This document shows positions 53,463-62,531 of a DNA stretch of 64,000 nt, one piece after another. Origin of the DNA: Paraburkholderia caledonica NBRC 102488 (GTDB lineage: Bacteria; Pseudomonadota; Gammaproteobacteria; Burkholderiales; Burkholderiaceae); NCBI RefSeq assembly GCF_000685095.1, contig NZ_BAYE01000012.1:1-64000 (forward strand). Direction: 5' to 3'. The translations under genes were made by a program, and so were the position numbers. Within the stretch, counting starts at the first letter, position 1; every line of letters starts with the position of its first letter. Below the pieces are notes generated by a model. The model was not told the DNA's origin and did not search any database. It worked only from the letters and a program-made list of their open reading frames with translations.

Positions 53463-53801
53463 CTATTTCGCCTCGGAGCCTGTCGCCGTGCCCGACGGCG
53501 GCGCAAGTTCATAGCAGCCCGGCGCGGTTTTGCCCGCCTCTGGCGCTTGTGGATCGATGCATTTGAAAGCGCTCTGATCGCGCTGCACGAAGATCGTGTC
53601 GGCGGGGCCGCCGGCGCCGCGAGGCGTATTGACGACGGCGACGATCTTGTAACCGTTTTGCAGGAGTGTCGACAAGGTTGTCTGACTTGCGCGCCACTGA
53701 TTGTCAGTCGGCGTTTGCGCCAGAACGGCAGTTGTGGAAGCGGCGCCCAGAAGCGCGATCGATGCGGCGGCCACGGCGCGCGCGGCGGTGCGGAACGTCA
53801 T
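53463..53801 (-). CDS. Small secreted protein of unknown function
   Basis: Encodes 112 residues. An N-terminal signal peptide (ARAVAAASIALLGAASTTAVLA) with a likely AxA cleavage (VLAQ) gives a short mature protein, NQWRASQTTLSTLLQNGYKIV with two Cys (AFKCIDP, PGCYEL) that could form a disulfide. AGGAGG lies seven bases before the ATG at 53801. No family recognised; restricted to the genus as far as I can guess. Confidence 0.78.
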   Translation of the reverse strand: MTFRTAARAVAAASIALLGAASTTAVLAQTPTDNQWRASQTTLSTLLQNGYKIVAVVNTPRGAGGPADTIFVQRDQSAFKCIDPQAPEAGKTAPGCYELAPPSGTATGSEAK

Positions 53802-53834
53802 CAAGAAACCTCCTTGAAGTTGCGGGTGTAAAAC

Positions 53835-53872
53835 AAAAAAGCCGCTGAACCTTGCGGATCAGCGGCTTTTTC
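53835..53872 (-). terminator. Terminator of the tRNA-Met gene
   Basis: GCCGCTGA / TCAGCGGC stem with A and T runs on both flanks, directly after the 3' end of the tRNA (minus strand) and before the small secreted protein gene. Confidence 0.88.
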
Positions 53873-53879
53873 TTGCAAC

Positions 53880-53956
<77 letters not shown>

Positions 53957-53968
53957 GAAAGAAGCGAG

Positions 53969-53997
53969 ATTATGAGGATAGCACCGAGGGCTGTCAA
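53969..53997 (-). promoter_or_regulatory. tRNA-Met promoter
   Basis: On the minus strand TTGACA, a 17-base spacer and CATAAT, ending about 12 bases before the tRNA 5' end. Confidence 0.85.
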
Positions 53998-54041
53998 CCC
54001 CCGGCGCCTAACTTTTTCAGTTGCCGCCTGAACAAGGCGCC

Positions 54042-55700
54042 TCAGTCTTTTGCGTAGATGTCCGAGTCTTTGGTTTCACGAACGAACAGCATGCCGATCA
54101 CGAAGGTAATGAGCGCGATCACGATTGGATACCACAAGCCCGAGTAGATATTGCCCTTTGCCGCGACGATCGCAAACGCCGTGGCCGGCAGGAAGCCGCC
54201 GAACCAGCCGTTGCCGATGTGATACGGCAGCGACATCGACGTATAGCGGATTCGCGTCGGGAACATCTCGACCAGCATCGCCGCGATCGGTCCGTAGACC
54301 ATCGTCACGTAGATCACGAGGATCGTCAGAATCACCACGCTCATCGGCCAGTTGATCTGCGAAGAATCGGCCTTCGGCGGATAGCCGGCGGACTTCAGCG
54401 TGGTCGAAAGCGACTTGTCGAACACCTTGCCCTGATCTTTGGCGTCGGCGGCTTTGCCGTCATAGGTGGAGACCACCGCATCGCCCACCTTGATCTGCGC
54501 AAGCGTGCCCGCCGGAGCCGCAACGTTTTCGTAGTTCAAGCCGGACTTCGAAAGCGCGCTCTTCGCGATGTCGCACGAACTCGTGAACTTCGACGTGCCG
54601 ACCGGATTGAACTGGAACGAGCATTCGTCCGGGTTCGCGATCACGACAATCGGCGCCTTCGCCGTGGCCGTTTCAAGCGCCGGGTTGACATAGTGCGTCA
54701 GCGCCTTGAAGAGCGGGAAGTACGTGAGTGCCGCGATCAGCAGGCCGGCCATGATGATCGGCTTGCGGCCGATCCGGTCCGACAGCGAGCCGAAGAACAG
54801 GAAGAAGGGTGTGCCGATCAGAAGCGCAATGGCGATCATGATGTTGGCCGTCGCGCCGTCCACCTTCAGCGTCTGCGTCAGGAAGAACAGCGTGTAGAAC
54901 TGGCCCGTGTACCAGACGACGGCCTGGCCGGCGGTCAGGCCGATCAGCGCGAGAATCACGACCTTCAGGTTCTTCCACTGGCCGAACGCCTCGGAAAGCG
55001 GCGCCTTGGACGTCTTGCCTTCGGCCTTGATGCGCTCGAACACCGGCGATTCGTGCAGTTGCAGGCGGATCCACACCGAAACACCGAGCAGGAGGATCGA
55101 CGCGATGAACGGAATCCGCCAGCCCCAGGCGCCGAACGCGTCTTCGCCCATGGCCGTGCGCACGCCGAGAATGACCAGCAGCGACAGGAACAGGCCGAGC
55201 GTCGCAGTCGTCTGGATCCAAGCGGTGTAGAAGCCGCGACGTCCGGGCGGCGCGTGTTCGGCCACATAGGTTGCAGCGCCGCCATATTCGCCGCCGAGTG
55301 CGAGGCCCTGCAGCATGCGCATCGCGATGAAAATCACCGGCGAAGCAATGCCAATCGCCGCATAGCCGGGCAGGAAGCCGACCAGAAAGGTCGACAGACC
55401 CATGATGACGATCGTGACGAGGAACGTGTACTTGCGGCCGACCATATCGCCGAGCCGTCCGAACACCACCGCGCCGAACGGCCGGACTGCGAAGCCCGCG
55501 GCGAAACTGAGCAGCGTGAAGATGAAGCCCGCAGTCGGATTGACGCCCGAGAAAAAGCTTTTACTGATAAAGGCCGCGAGCGAACCGGCCAGATAGAAGT
55601 CGTACCACTCGAAAACCGTGCCTAGCGACGACGCGAAGATCACCCGCTTCTCATCGCGCGTCATGGGCACGGGCGAAATGTGTCCGCCAACGGTAGCCAT
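54042..55700 (-). CDS. MHS-family MFS transporter with large periplasmic insertion
   Basis: Encodes 552 residues, against about 430 for typical metabolite:H+ symporters. The membrane core shows SSLGTVFEWYDFYLAG, RPFGAVVFGRLGDMVGRK and ALGGEYGGAATYVAEHAP, diagnostic of the MHS group that imports carboxylates, shikimate or proline. Residues 336-450, between the eighth and ninth membrane segments, form a hydrophilic domain with Cys360 and Cys376. The substrate is unknown. It lies 341 bases from the HK gene, whose kinase is of a tricarboxylate-type family, but there is no evidence of a link. Confidence 0.92.
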   Translation of the reverse strand: MATVGGHISPVPMTRDEKRVIFASSLGTVFEWYDFYLAGSLAAFISKSFFSGVNPTAGFIFTLLSFAAGFAVRPFGAVVFGRLGDMVGRKYTFLVTIVIMGLSTFLVGFLPGYAAIGIASPVIFIAMRMLQGLALGGEYGGAATYVAEHAPPGRRGFYTAWIQTTATLGLFLSLLVILGVRTAMGEDAFGAWGWRIPFIASILLLGVSVWIRLQLHESPVFERIKAEGKTSKAPLSEAFGQWKNLKVVILALIGLTAGQAVVWYTGQFYTLFFLTQTLKVDGATANIMIAIALLIGTPFFLFFGSLSDRIGRKPIIMAGLLIAALTYFPLFKALTHYVNPALETATAKAPIVVIANPDECSFQFNPVGTSKFTSSCDIAKSALSKSGLNYENVAAPAGTLAQIKVGDAVVSTYDGKAADAKDQGKVFDKSLSTTLKSAGYPPKADSSQINWPMSVVILTILVIYVTMVYGPIAAMLVEMFPTRIRYTSMSLPYHIGNGWFGGFLPATAFAIVAAKGNIYSGLWYPIVIALITFVIGMLFVRETKDSDIYAKD

Positions 55701-55918
55701 ATGTCGTCTCCAATATTGATATACACGCGGTGCGCCGGCCCGCGGCGTTCCCGTGCAACCGATTATTGGAGTGAAAACTTACGGCCTTCTGACATGAGCG
55801 GCCGCTGCCGCAGCTTTTGATGAGTCGGCGGAATGTCGCTAAAATCCGTCAATGGACCTGCAACGCCGCGTGAATACGCATGAACGCCGCCTATCTCGCC
55901 ATCTGGCGCCCGTCGCGT

Positions 55919-57466
55919 TCAGTTCGCGTTAGGGTAAGTCCTGCCCCGTTCCAGCACATGCAAACTGACGCGTACGAGCGTTCCCGCGAGCCGTGGAGAG
56001 TTCTGATAGACGTTGTCGTCGATAGTCAGCTCGCCGCCGTGCATCGTCGCAATCTCGCGAACGATCGCAAGCCCGAGCCCGCTGCCATCGCCCTCACGGC
56101 CGAGAATCCGGTAGAACCGCTCGATCACTCGCGAACGTTCGGCCACGGGAATGCCGAGGCCTGTATCTTCCACTTCCAGATGCACGAGCCGCGCGGCTTT
56201 CTCGTGCCGCACCCTGACCGTGATGCGGCCGCCCCCCGGCGTATAGCGAATGGCGTTGTCGATGAGATTCGACAACATTTCGCGCAGCATGACGGGATTG
56301 CCTTCGACTTCGACGGGCTCGTCCGGCGCTTCGTAGCCCAGATCCATCTGTTTGGCGAACGCGGCCTGCACCCAGTCGCGCACGGCGTTGCGGGCCACTT
56401 CTGTTACTTCCACCGGCGTAAAAATCTGTCCAGACATGCGGTTTTCCGCGCGAGCGAGCGCCAGCAACTGTGTGACGAGGCGGGCCGCGTGTTCCGAACT
56501 CGTCGCAATCTGCTCGAGCGAGCGATGCACTTCCGCCGACGCGTCCTGCCGCAACGCCAGCTCCGCCTGGGTCCGCAGGCCGGCAAGCGGCGTTTTCATC
56601 TGATGCGCGGCGTCGGCGATAAAGCGCTTTTGCAATTCCATGTTCTGTTCGAGGCGCGTCAGCAGATCGTTGAACGACGTGACGAGCGGCTCGATTTCCG
56701 GAGGCGCGCGACGCGCTTCCAGCGGCGACAGGTCGTCGGGGCGCCGCGCGCGGATATGCGCCTGCAATGCGTGCAGCGGCGCGAGACCGCGTGACAGGCC
56801 GAACCACACGAGCAGGATGGCGAGCGGGAGGATCACGAACTGCGGCAGGATCACGCCTTTGATGATGTCGTTGGCAAGCTGGCTGCGTTTGTCGAGCGTT
56901 TCGGCGACCTGCACCAGCACGGGCTCCGCGCCAGGCGTCTGCGGAAACTCGACGGTCGTATAAGCCACGCGGATGTCGTTGCCGCGCAGCATGTCGTCGC
57001 GAAATGCGACGAGCCCCGGTTGCGGCCGGTCGTCTTCATGCGGCAGCGGCATGTCGCGCTCGCCCGCCACCAGTTCCCCTCGCGTGCCGAGCACCTGATA
57101 GAAAACACTGTCGACGTTGTCCGTGCGCAAAAAGTCGCGCGTGGAGTCGGGCAGCGTCAGTTCAGCCACGCCGTTGACCGGGTGGATCTGGCGCGCGAGC
57201 ACATAGGCGTCGGTTTCGAGCGCCCGGTCGAACGGTCCGTTCGCGATTGATTTGGCAACCAGATAAGTCACCGCGAGACTCATCGGCCACAGCAGCAACA
57301 GCGGCGCGAGCATCCAGTCGAGAATTTCGCCGAACAGCGAGCGCGGGCGGGCCGCGGCGGCGGCTTCGGTTTCGTCGGGCGGAGCGAACGGATTGGCGTA
57401 GCGCTCGTCGCGCGCCTCGTCGAGATCCGCCGCGCGGGCCGTCGCGCGATCGGCGCGTGCGGACAT
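55919..57466 (-). CDS. Two-component sensor histidine kinase, TctE type
   Basis: Encodes 515 residues. Membrane segments at about 51-73 and 205-224 bracket a periplasmic sensor of about 130 residues (2CSK-type). A HAMP region follows, then the phospho-acceptor His288 in DAAHQMKTPLAGLR, the N box with Asn404 in NLIDNAIRYTP and the G boxes EDTGLGIP and GSGLGLAIV. The response regulator gene lies nine bases upstream in the same operon. The ligand is unknown; TctE kinases often sense carboxylates. Confidence 0.94.
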   Translation of the reverse strand: MSARADRATARAADLDEARDERYANPFAPPDETEAAAAARPRSLFGEILDWMLAPLLLLWPMSLAVTYLVAKSIANGPFDRALETDAYVLARQIHPVNGVAELTLPDSTRDFLRTDNVDSVFYQVLGTRGELVAGERDMPLPHEDDRPQPGLVAFRDDMLRGNDIRVAYTTVEFPQTPGAEPVLVQVAETLDKRSQLANDIIKGVILPQFVILPLAILLVWFGLSRGLAPLHALQAHIRARRPDDLSPLEARRAPPEIEPLVTSFNDLLTRLEQNMELQKRFIADAAHQMKTPLAGLRTQAELALRQDASAEVHRSLEQIATSSEHAARLVTQLLALARAENRMSGQIFTPVEVTEVARNAVRDWVQAAFAKQMDLGYEAPDEPVEVEGNPVMLREMLSNLIDNAIRYTPGGGRITVRVRHEKAARLVHLEVEDTGLGIPVAERSRVIERFYRILGREGDGSGLGLAIVREIATMHGGELTIDDNVYQNSPRLAGTLVRVSLHVLERGRTYPNAN

Positions 57467-57475
57467 GGGTGTGCT

Positions 57476-58264
57476 CTATTTGTAGTGGTGGCTCGCCGGC
57501 ATCCCGCCTGACTGCGGCGACGAAGGCGAAGAAGGCGGCTCGGGTTCGGGCTCGGCGGGCGTGGATGCGGCGGCGTTCGTATTGGGGTTTGCGGGCGCGA
57601 CCGCCTTCTCGAGACAGTAACCGAGCCCGCGCACGGTAATGATGCGCACGCCGCTCGGCTCGATCTTCTTGCGCAGCCGGTGCACGTACACCTCGATCGC
57701 ATTGTTGCTGACTTCCTCGCCCCATTCGCACAGATGATCGACGAGTTGCTCCTTGGAAACCAGACGCCCGATCCGCTGCAGCAGCACTTCGAGCAGTCCG
57801 AGTTCACGCGCCGAGAGCTCGATCACCTGCTCGTTGATATAGGCGATCCGGCCCACCTGATCGAACGACAGCGAACCGTGCCGCACGACCGTCGGGCCGC
57901 CGCCCGCACCGCGCCGCGTCAGCGCGCGCACACGCGCTTCGAGTTCGTTGAGTGCGAATGGCTTGGCCATGTAGTCGTCGGCGCCGAGATCGAGGCCTTT
58001 TACGCGTTCGTCGACGCTGTCTGCAGCGGTCAGGATGAGTACGGGCAGATTGGAGTTGCGGGCGCGCAGGCGGCGTAGCACCTCGAGTCCGGACATGCGC
58101 GGCAGGCCGAGATCGAGAATCAGCAGGTCGAAACTTTGCATGGACAGCGCGGTGTCGGCCTCCACGCCGCTCTTCACGTGATCGACAGCATAGGCCGATT
58201 GGCGGAGTGATCGAACCAGACCGTCCGCGAGTATGCTGTCGTCTTCGGCAATCAGAATTCGCAT
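57476..58264 (-). CDS. OmpR-family response regulator
   Basis: Encodes 262 residues. The receiver domain has the phospho-acceptor Asp51 in FDLLILDLGLPRMSG and Lys in YMAKPF; the winged helix DNA-binding domain ends in VYVHRLRKKIEPSGVRIITVRGLGYCL. The last 35 residues are a Pro- and Ser-rich tail not seen in short relatives. Starts with MRILIAEDDS at ATG 58264. First gene of the pair with the sensor kinase; divergent from recA. Confidence 0.94.
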   Translation of the reverse strand: MRILIAEDDSILADGLVRSLRQSAYAVDHVKSGVEADTALSMQSFDLLILDLGLPRMSGLEVLRRLRARNSNLPVLILTAADSVDERVKGLDLGADDYMAKPFALNELEARVRALTRRGAGGGPTVVRHGSLSFDQVGRIAYINEQVIELSARELGLLEVLLQRIGRLVSKEQLVDHLCEWGEEVSNNAIEVYVHRLRKKIEPSGVRIITVRGLGYCLEKAVAPANPNTNAAASTPAEPEPEPPSSPSSPQSGGMPASHHYK

Positions 58265-58402
58265 GGTGCGCCAGCTCAAGGCTTGGCCGGCACCTCGGGT
58301 GTCCCCGCGGCGCACAGCGGTCTCCGAAAATTATTGTGGGTGATTTGGGCAGCGCGGCGGTAAACATGCGCGTTCGCATGAGAATCGCGCTTGCCAAAAC
58401 CA

Positions 58403-58418
58403 CTGTTTTTTTATACAG
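58403..58418 (+). promoter_or_regulatory. LexA (SOS) box before recA
   Basis: CTGT-TTTTTTAT-ACAG, the exact CTGT N8 ACAG consensus, 82 bases before the recA ATG. Repression by LexA is expected to control recA and recX. Confidence 0.93.
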
Positions 58419-58500
58419 TGTCTGGGTTTCGTGTGCTGTCCTTCAAAAGGTGGGCCGCACATCTGCCTCAGACGCCGTTCATCATAGCAAAGGACGATTC

Positions 58501-59577
58501 ATGGAAGAAAGCAAGAAAGGCTCGGCTGGACTGACTGCTGAAAAGAGCAAGGCACTCGCTGCCGCCCTCGCGCAGATCGAAAAGCAGTTCGGCAAAGGGT
58601 CGGTCATGCGGCTCGGCGCAGGTGAGGTAGTCGAAGACATCCAGGTCGTTTCAACGGGATCGCTCGGCCTCGACATCGCACTTGGCGTCGGCGGTTTGCC
58701 GCGTGGCCGCGTGGTTGAAATTTACGGTCCGGAGTCGTCGGGTAAAACCACGTTGACGCTGCAAGTTATTGCTGAAATGCAAAAGCTCGGCGGCACGGCA
58801 GCGTTTATCGACGCAGAACACGCGCTGGATATCCAGTATGCGGGAAAGCTCGGCGTGAACGTGAACGACCTGCTGGTTTCGCAACCGGACACGGGCGAAC
58901 AGGCGCTCGAAATTGCCGACGCACTGGTGCGTTCGGGCTCGATCGACATGATCGTGATCGACTCGGTCGCGGCGCTCGTGCCGAAGGCTGAAATCGAAGG
59001 CGAAATGGGCGATTCGCTGCCGGGTCTGCAAGCGCGTCTGATGTCGCAGGCGCTGCGCAAACTCACCGGCACGATCAAGCGCACGAATTGCCTCGTGATC
59101 TTCATCAACCAGATCCGCATGAAGATCGGCGTGATGTTCGGCAACCCGGAAACCACTACGGGTGGTAACGCGCTGAAGTTCTACGCGTCGGTGCGTCTGG
59201 ATATTCGCCGCATTGGTTCGATCAAGAAGAACGACGAAGTGATCGGCAACGAAACGCGCGTGAAGGTGGTCAAGAACAAGGTGTCCCCACCGTTCCGCGA
59301 GGCGATTTTCGACATTCTGTATGGCGAGGGTATTTCGCGTCAGGGCGAAGTCATCGACTTGGGCGTGCAAGCCAAGATCGTCGACAAGGCCGGCGCGTGG
59401 TACAGCTATAACGGTGAGCGTATCGGCCAAGGTAAGGACAACGCGCGCGAATTCCTGCGCGAGAATCCGGACATCGCTCGTGAAATTGAAAACCGTATCC
59501 GCGAATCGCTGGGCGTGAATGCAATGGCTGAAGCGGTGACCGGCGCAGGCGCAGAAGTCGCGGGCGAAGAAGAGTAA
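58501..59577 (+). CDS. recA: Recombinase RecA
   Basis: Encodes 358 residues. Walker A is in VEIYGPESSGKTTLTLQ and the DNA-binding loop in KLTGTIKRTNCLVIFINQIR. Catalyses strand exchange and activates LexA self-cleavage. The ATG at 58501 follows the LexA box by 82 bases; the frame is open further upstream but without similarity. recX starts seven bases after the stop. Confidence 0.99.
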   Translation: MEESKKGSAGLTAEKSKALAAALAQIEKQFGKGSVMRLGAGEVVEDIQVVSTGSLGLDIALGVGGLPRGRVVEIYGPESSGKTTLTLQVIAEMQKLGGTAAFIDAEHALDIQYAGKLGVNVNDLLVSQPDTGEQALEIADALVRSGSIDMIVIDSVAALVPKAEIEGEMGDSLPGLQARLMSQALRKLTGTIKRTNCLVIFINQIRMKIGVMFGNPETTTGGNALKFYASVRLDIRRIGSIKKNDEVIGNETRVKVVKNKVSPPFREAIFDILYGEGISRQGEVIDLGVQAKIVDKAGAWYSYNGERIGQGKDNAREFLRENPDIAREIENRIRESLGVNAMAEAVTGAGAEVAGEEE

Positions 59578-59584
59578 CCATTAC

Positions 59585-60343
59585 GTGATACGCAAGGGCC
59601 GGTCACTGTCCGATACCGGACGCAACGCGGGCGGCCCGCATAATGACGAGAACGATTCGTTGGATCCGTCCGAATCGTTCGACGCGCATAATCGCGCTGC
59701 GGGCCGTGGCCCGCAGCGTGCCCAGTTCCAAAACCCGCCTGCTAGCCCAAATTCCGCGGATTTCTCGGACCCATTCGAGACTGCGCGAATTACCACGGCT
59801 ACCGAGCCCACGTATAGCCGCTCACGTGACTCGCGCCGAGCATCCGGCAACGCGAAGCCCGGCCAAAACGAAGCGAAAAAATCGCAACGTCCCGCACGTT
59901 CGCTTAAGGGTCGCGCGCTCGGCTATCTGTCTCGTCGCGAATACAGTCGCAGCGAACTTGCACGTAAGCTCAAGCCGTTCGTCGAAGAGAACGACTCGCT
60001 TGATACGCTGCTTGACACGCTGGAAGCCGAGAACTGGCTGTCCGATTCGCGCTTCACTGAAAGTCTGATCCATCGCCGGTCGTCGCGACTGGGTGCGAGC
60101 CGGATCGTCGGCGAATTGAAGCAACATTCTGTCGATCAAACGCTAGTCGAAGAGGCGAGTGCCCAATTGCGCGAAACCGAGCTTGCGCGCGCCCAAGCGG
60201 TGTGGCGCAAGAAGTTCGGCGAACTTCCGCAAACACCGGCCGAGCGCGCCAAGCAGGCGCGTTTTCTCGCATCGCGCGGTTTCTCTGGCGCCACGATCGG
60301 CAAAATCCTCAAAGGCATCGACGAAGAATGGAGCGGTGACTAG
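59585..60343 (+). CDS. recX: Recombination regulator RecX with long N-terminal extension
   Basis: Encodes 252 residues starting at GTG 59585, seven bases after recA. The RecX helical repeats occupy about residues 106-250 (RALGYLSRREYSRSELARKLKP, WLSDSRFTESLIHRR, FSGATIGKILKG). The first 105 residues are low-complexity (rich in Ser, Asp, Arg, Asn) and have no family counterpart. RecX inhibits RecA filaments. Coexpressed with recA from the SOS promoter. Confidence 0.9.
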   Translation: MIRKGRSLSDTGRNAGGPHNDENDSLDPSESFDAHNRAAGRGPQRAQFQNPPASPNSADFSDPFETARITTATEPTYSRSRDSRRASGNAKPGQNEAKKSQRPARSLKGRALGYLSRREYSRSELARKLKPFVEENDSLDTLLDTLEAENWLSDSRFTESLIHRRSSRLGASRIVGELKQHSVDQTLVEEASAQLRETELARAQAVWRKKFGELPQTPAERAKQARFLASRGFSGATIGKILKGIDEEWSGD

Positions 60344-60501
60344 GCACAAGTAGGGGAGTAGTCCGCGACCGCGCGCATAGCGTCGTCAAGCACGAAACCG
60401 GCTCTGGGCGGCCCGCAGGCCGTTCCGCCGCATTCGGGGCTGTTTCAAATACCCAGTATGCTAAAATTCACGCGTTTTCCAATTCGGCCTTTCCTTTCCG
60501 C

Positions 60502-61239
60502 ATGCCGCTTTCCTCGCCAGTGCCCCGTCAATTGCGCCATCGCCGCGCAATCAGAGCGGAAGCTTTTGAGCGAGCCGATGGCCTGTGGGATGTGGAAGCG
60601 TGCTTGACCGACGAAAAGCCACGCGATGTGGCGCTTGCGTCGGGCGTCCGGCCCAATGGTCAACCGATCCATGAACTCTGGCTTCGCATCACCATCGATC
60701 GCAAGCTCAATGTCGTCGACGCCGAGGCGTCGTCCGACTGGGTGCCCTATCCCGGGCTATGCCAAGCCAGCAATCCTGCCTACCGTGCCCTCATCGGGCT
60801 CAATCTCCTTCACAACTTCCGTCGCGATGCTGCCCGTTTGCTGGCCGGCACGGCCGGTTGCACGCATCTCACCGAGTTGTGCGCGATCCTGCCGACCGCT
60901 GCTATCCAGGCGTTCGCCGGCGATGTGTGGGATACCGGCGACAAGGCAGCAGGCGCGAGCGCCAGTTCAGAAACGGAGTCGGCTGACGGTACCGCCGAAC
61001 CTTTAAACGACAAACCGCCATTCCAGTTGGGACGCTGCCAGGCGCTGCGTTTCGACGGGGAGGCAGTGCAGAAGTTTTACCCGCGCTGGTATGGCTATGC
61101 GCCACGCCCAGCTGACCGCCCGGCATCGCCAGACAACGGGGCGGCCCGCCAAGAAGGCAGGGGCAATGCGCCCGGCATGTTGGACGGTAGCGGAAACGAA
61201 GTTCAATCCAACTCTCAGACTGAAGGGAATCACGCATGA
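60502..61239 (+). CDS. DUF2889 domain protein coupled to sucC
   Basis: Encodes 245 residues. The conserved part (RQLRHRRAIRAEAFERADGLWDVEA, ITIDRKLNVVDAEASSDWVPYPG) fits DUF2889, of unknown function. The stop overlaps the sucC start by four bases (ATGA), so it is translationally coupled with succinyl-CoA synthetase. The last 80 residues are variable. Promoter-like TAAAAT lies near 60462. Confidence 0.85.
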   Translation: MPLSSPVPRQLRHRRAIRAEAFERADGLWDVEACLTDEKPRDVALASGVRPNGQPIHELWLRITIDRKLNVVDAEASSDWVPYPGLCQASNPAYRALIGLNLLHNFRRDAARLLAGTAGCTHLTELCAILPTAAIQAFAGDVWDTGDKAAGASASSETESADGTAEPLNDKPPFQLGRCQALRFDGEAVQKFYPRWYGYAPRPADRPASPDNGAARQEGRGNAPGMLDGSGNEVQSNSQTEGNHA

Positions 61240-62405
61240 AGATTCACGAGTACCAGGGTAAGGAAATCCTGCGGAAATTCGGCGTCGCGGTACCGCGCGG
61301 CAAGCCGGTCTTCTCGGTGGATGATGCGGTCAAGGCCGCGGAAGAGCTCGGCGGCCCGGTATGGGTCGTGAAGGCTCAGATCCACGCGGGTGGCCGTGGC
61401 AAGGGTGGCGGCGTGAAGGTTGCCAAGTCGCTGGAACAGGTTCGCGAATACTCGAACCAGATCCTCGGCATGCAACTCGTCACGCACCAGACTGGTCCGG
61501 AAGGCCAGAAGGTGAATCGCCTGTTGATCGAAGAAGGCGCGGACATCAAGAAGGAACTGTATGTCGGCCTCGTGATCGATCGTGTTTCGCAGAAGATCGT
61601 CGTGATGGCATCGAGCGAAGGCGGCATGGACGTCGAAGAAGTCGCGGAAAAGACGCCCGAGCTGATCCACAAGGTTGCGGTCGATCCGTCGACGGGCCTG
61701 AAGGACGCCGAAGCAGACGACCTCGCGAAGAAAATCGGCGTGCCCGACGCATCGATCCCGCAAGCGCGCGCGATCCTGCAAGGCCTCTACAAGGCATTCT
61801 GGGAAACCGACGCATCGCTCGCCGAAATCAACCCGCTGATCCTGACGGGCGACGGCAAGGTCATCGCGCTCGACGCGAAATTCAACTTCGATTCGAACGC
61901 ACTGTTCCGTCATCCGGAAATCGTCGCGTATCGCGATCTGGACGAAGAAGATCCGGCTGAAGTCGAAGCGTCGAAGTTCGATCTGGCGTACATCTCGCTC
62001 GACGGCAACATTGGCTGTCTGGTGAACGGTGCGGGCCTCGCAATGGCAACGATGGACACCATCAAGCTGTTCGGCGGCGAACCGGCGAACTTCCTCGACG
62101 TGGGCGGTGGCGCCACGACCGAGAAGGTCACGGAAGCGTTCAAGATCATGCTGAAGAACCCGAACCTGACCGCGATTCTGGTCAACATCTTCGGCGGCAT
62201 CATGCGCTGCGACGTGATCGCGGAAGGCGTGATTGCGGCGTCGAAGGCCGTGTCGCTGAAGGTGCCGCTCGTGGTCCGCATGAAGGGCACGAACGAAGAC
62301 CTGGGCAAGAAGATGCTCGCTGAATCCGGGCTGCCGATCATCGCGGCTGACAGCATGGAAGAAGCGGCTCAGAAGGTCGTCGCGGCCGCTTCGGGCAAGG
62401 CGTAA
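61236..62405 (+). CDS. sucC: Succinyl-CoA synthetase, beta subunit
   Basis: Encodes 389 residues. The ATP-grasp N-terminal domain reads MKIHEYQGKEILRKFGVAVP and the nucleotide loop WVVKAQIHAGGRGKGGGVK; the CoA-ligase domain has LVNGAGLAMATMDTIK and VNIFGGIMRCDVIAEG. With SucD it converts succinyl-CoA to succinate with ATP formation in the TCA cycle. Overlaps the DUF2889 stop. Confidence 0.98.
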   Translation: MKIHEYQGKEILRKFGVAVPRGKPVFSVDDAVKAAEELGGPVWVVKAQIHAGGRGKGGGVKVAKSLEQVREYSNQILGMQLVTHQTGPEGQKVNRLLIEEGADIKKELYVGLVIDRVSQKIVVMASSEGGMDVEEVAEKTPELIHKVAVDPSTGLKDAEADDLAKKIGVPDASIPQARAILQGLYKAFWETDASLAEINPLILTGDGKVIALDAKFNFDSNALFRHPEIVAYRDLDEEDPAEVEASKFDLAYISLDGNIGCLVNGAGLAMATMDTIKLFGGEPANFLDVGGGATTEKVTEAFKIMLKNPNLTAILVNIFGGIMRCDVIAEGVIAASKAVSLKVPLVVRMKGTNEDLGKKMLAESGLPIIAADSMEEAAQKVVAAASGKA

Positions 62406-62531
62406 GCCTAGTCCACAGCGCGTTTACCAGGATTAACCAGGATTACGAATGGCATCGCGCGAGCGACGCTGGCGGCGAACGTGTCGTCCAGTGGCGCCCC
62501 CGCGCGACGCCAAACGAACAGAGGTCAATAC

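Noticed and set aside
62406..62531. Small gene in the 126-base sucC-sucD gap
   Set aside because: The only ATG frame runs out of phase into sucD, has no ribosome site and is strongly Arg-rich.
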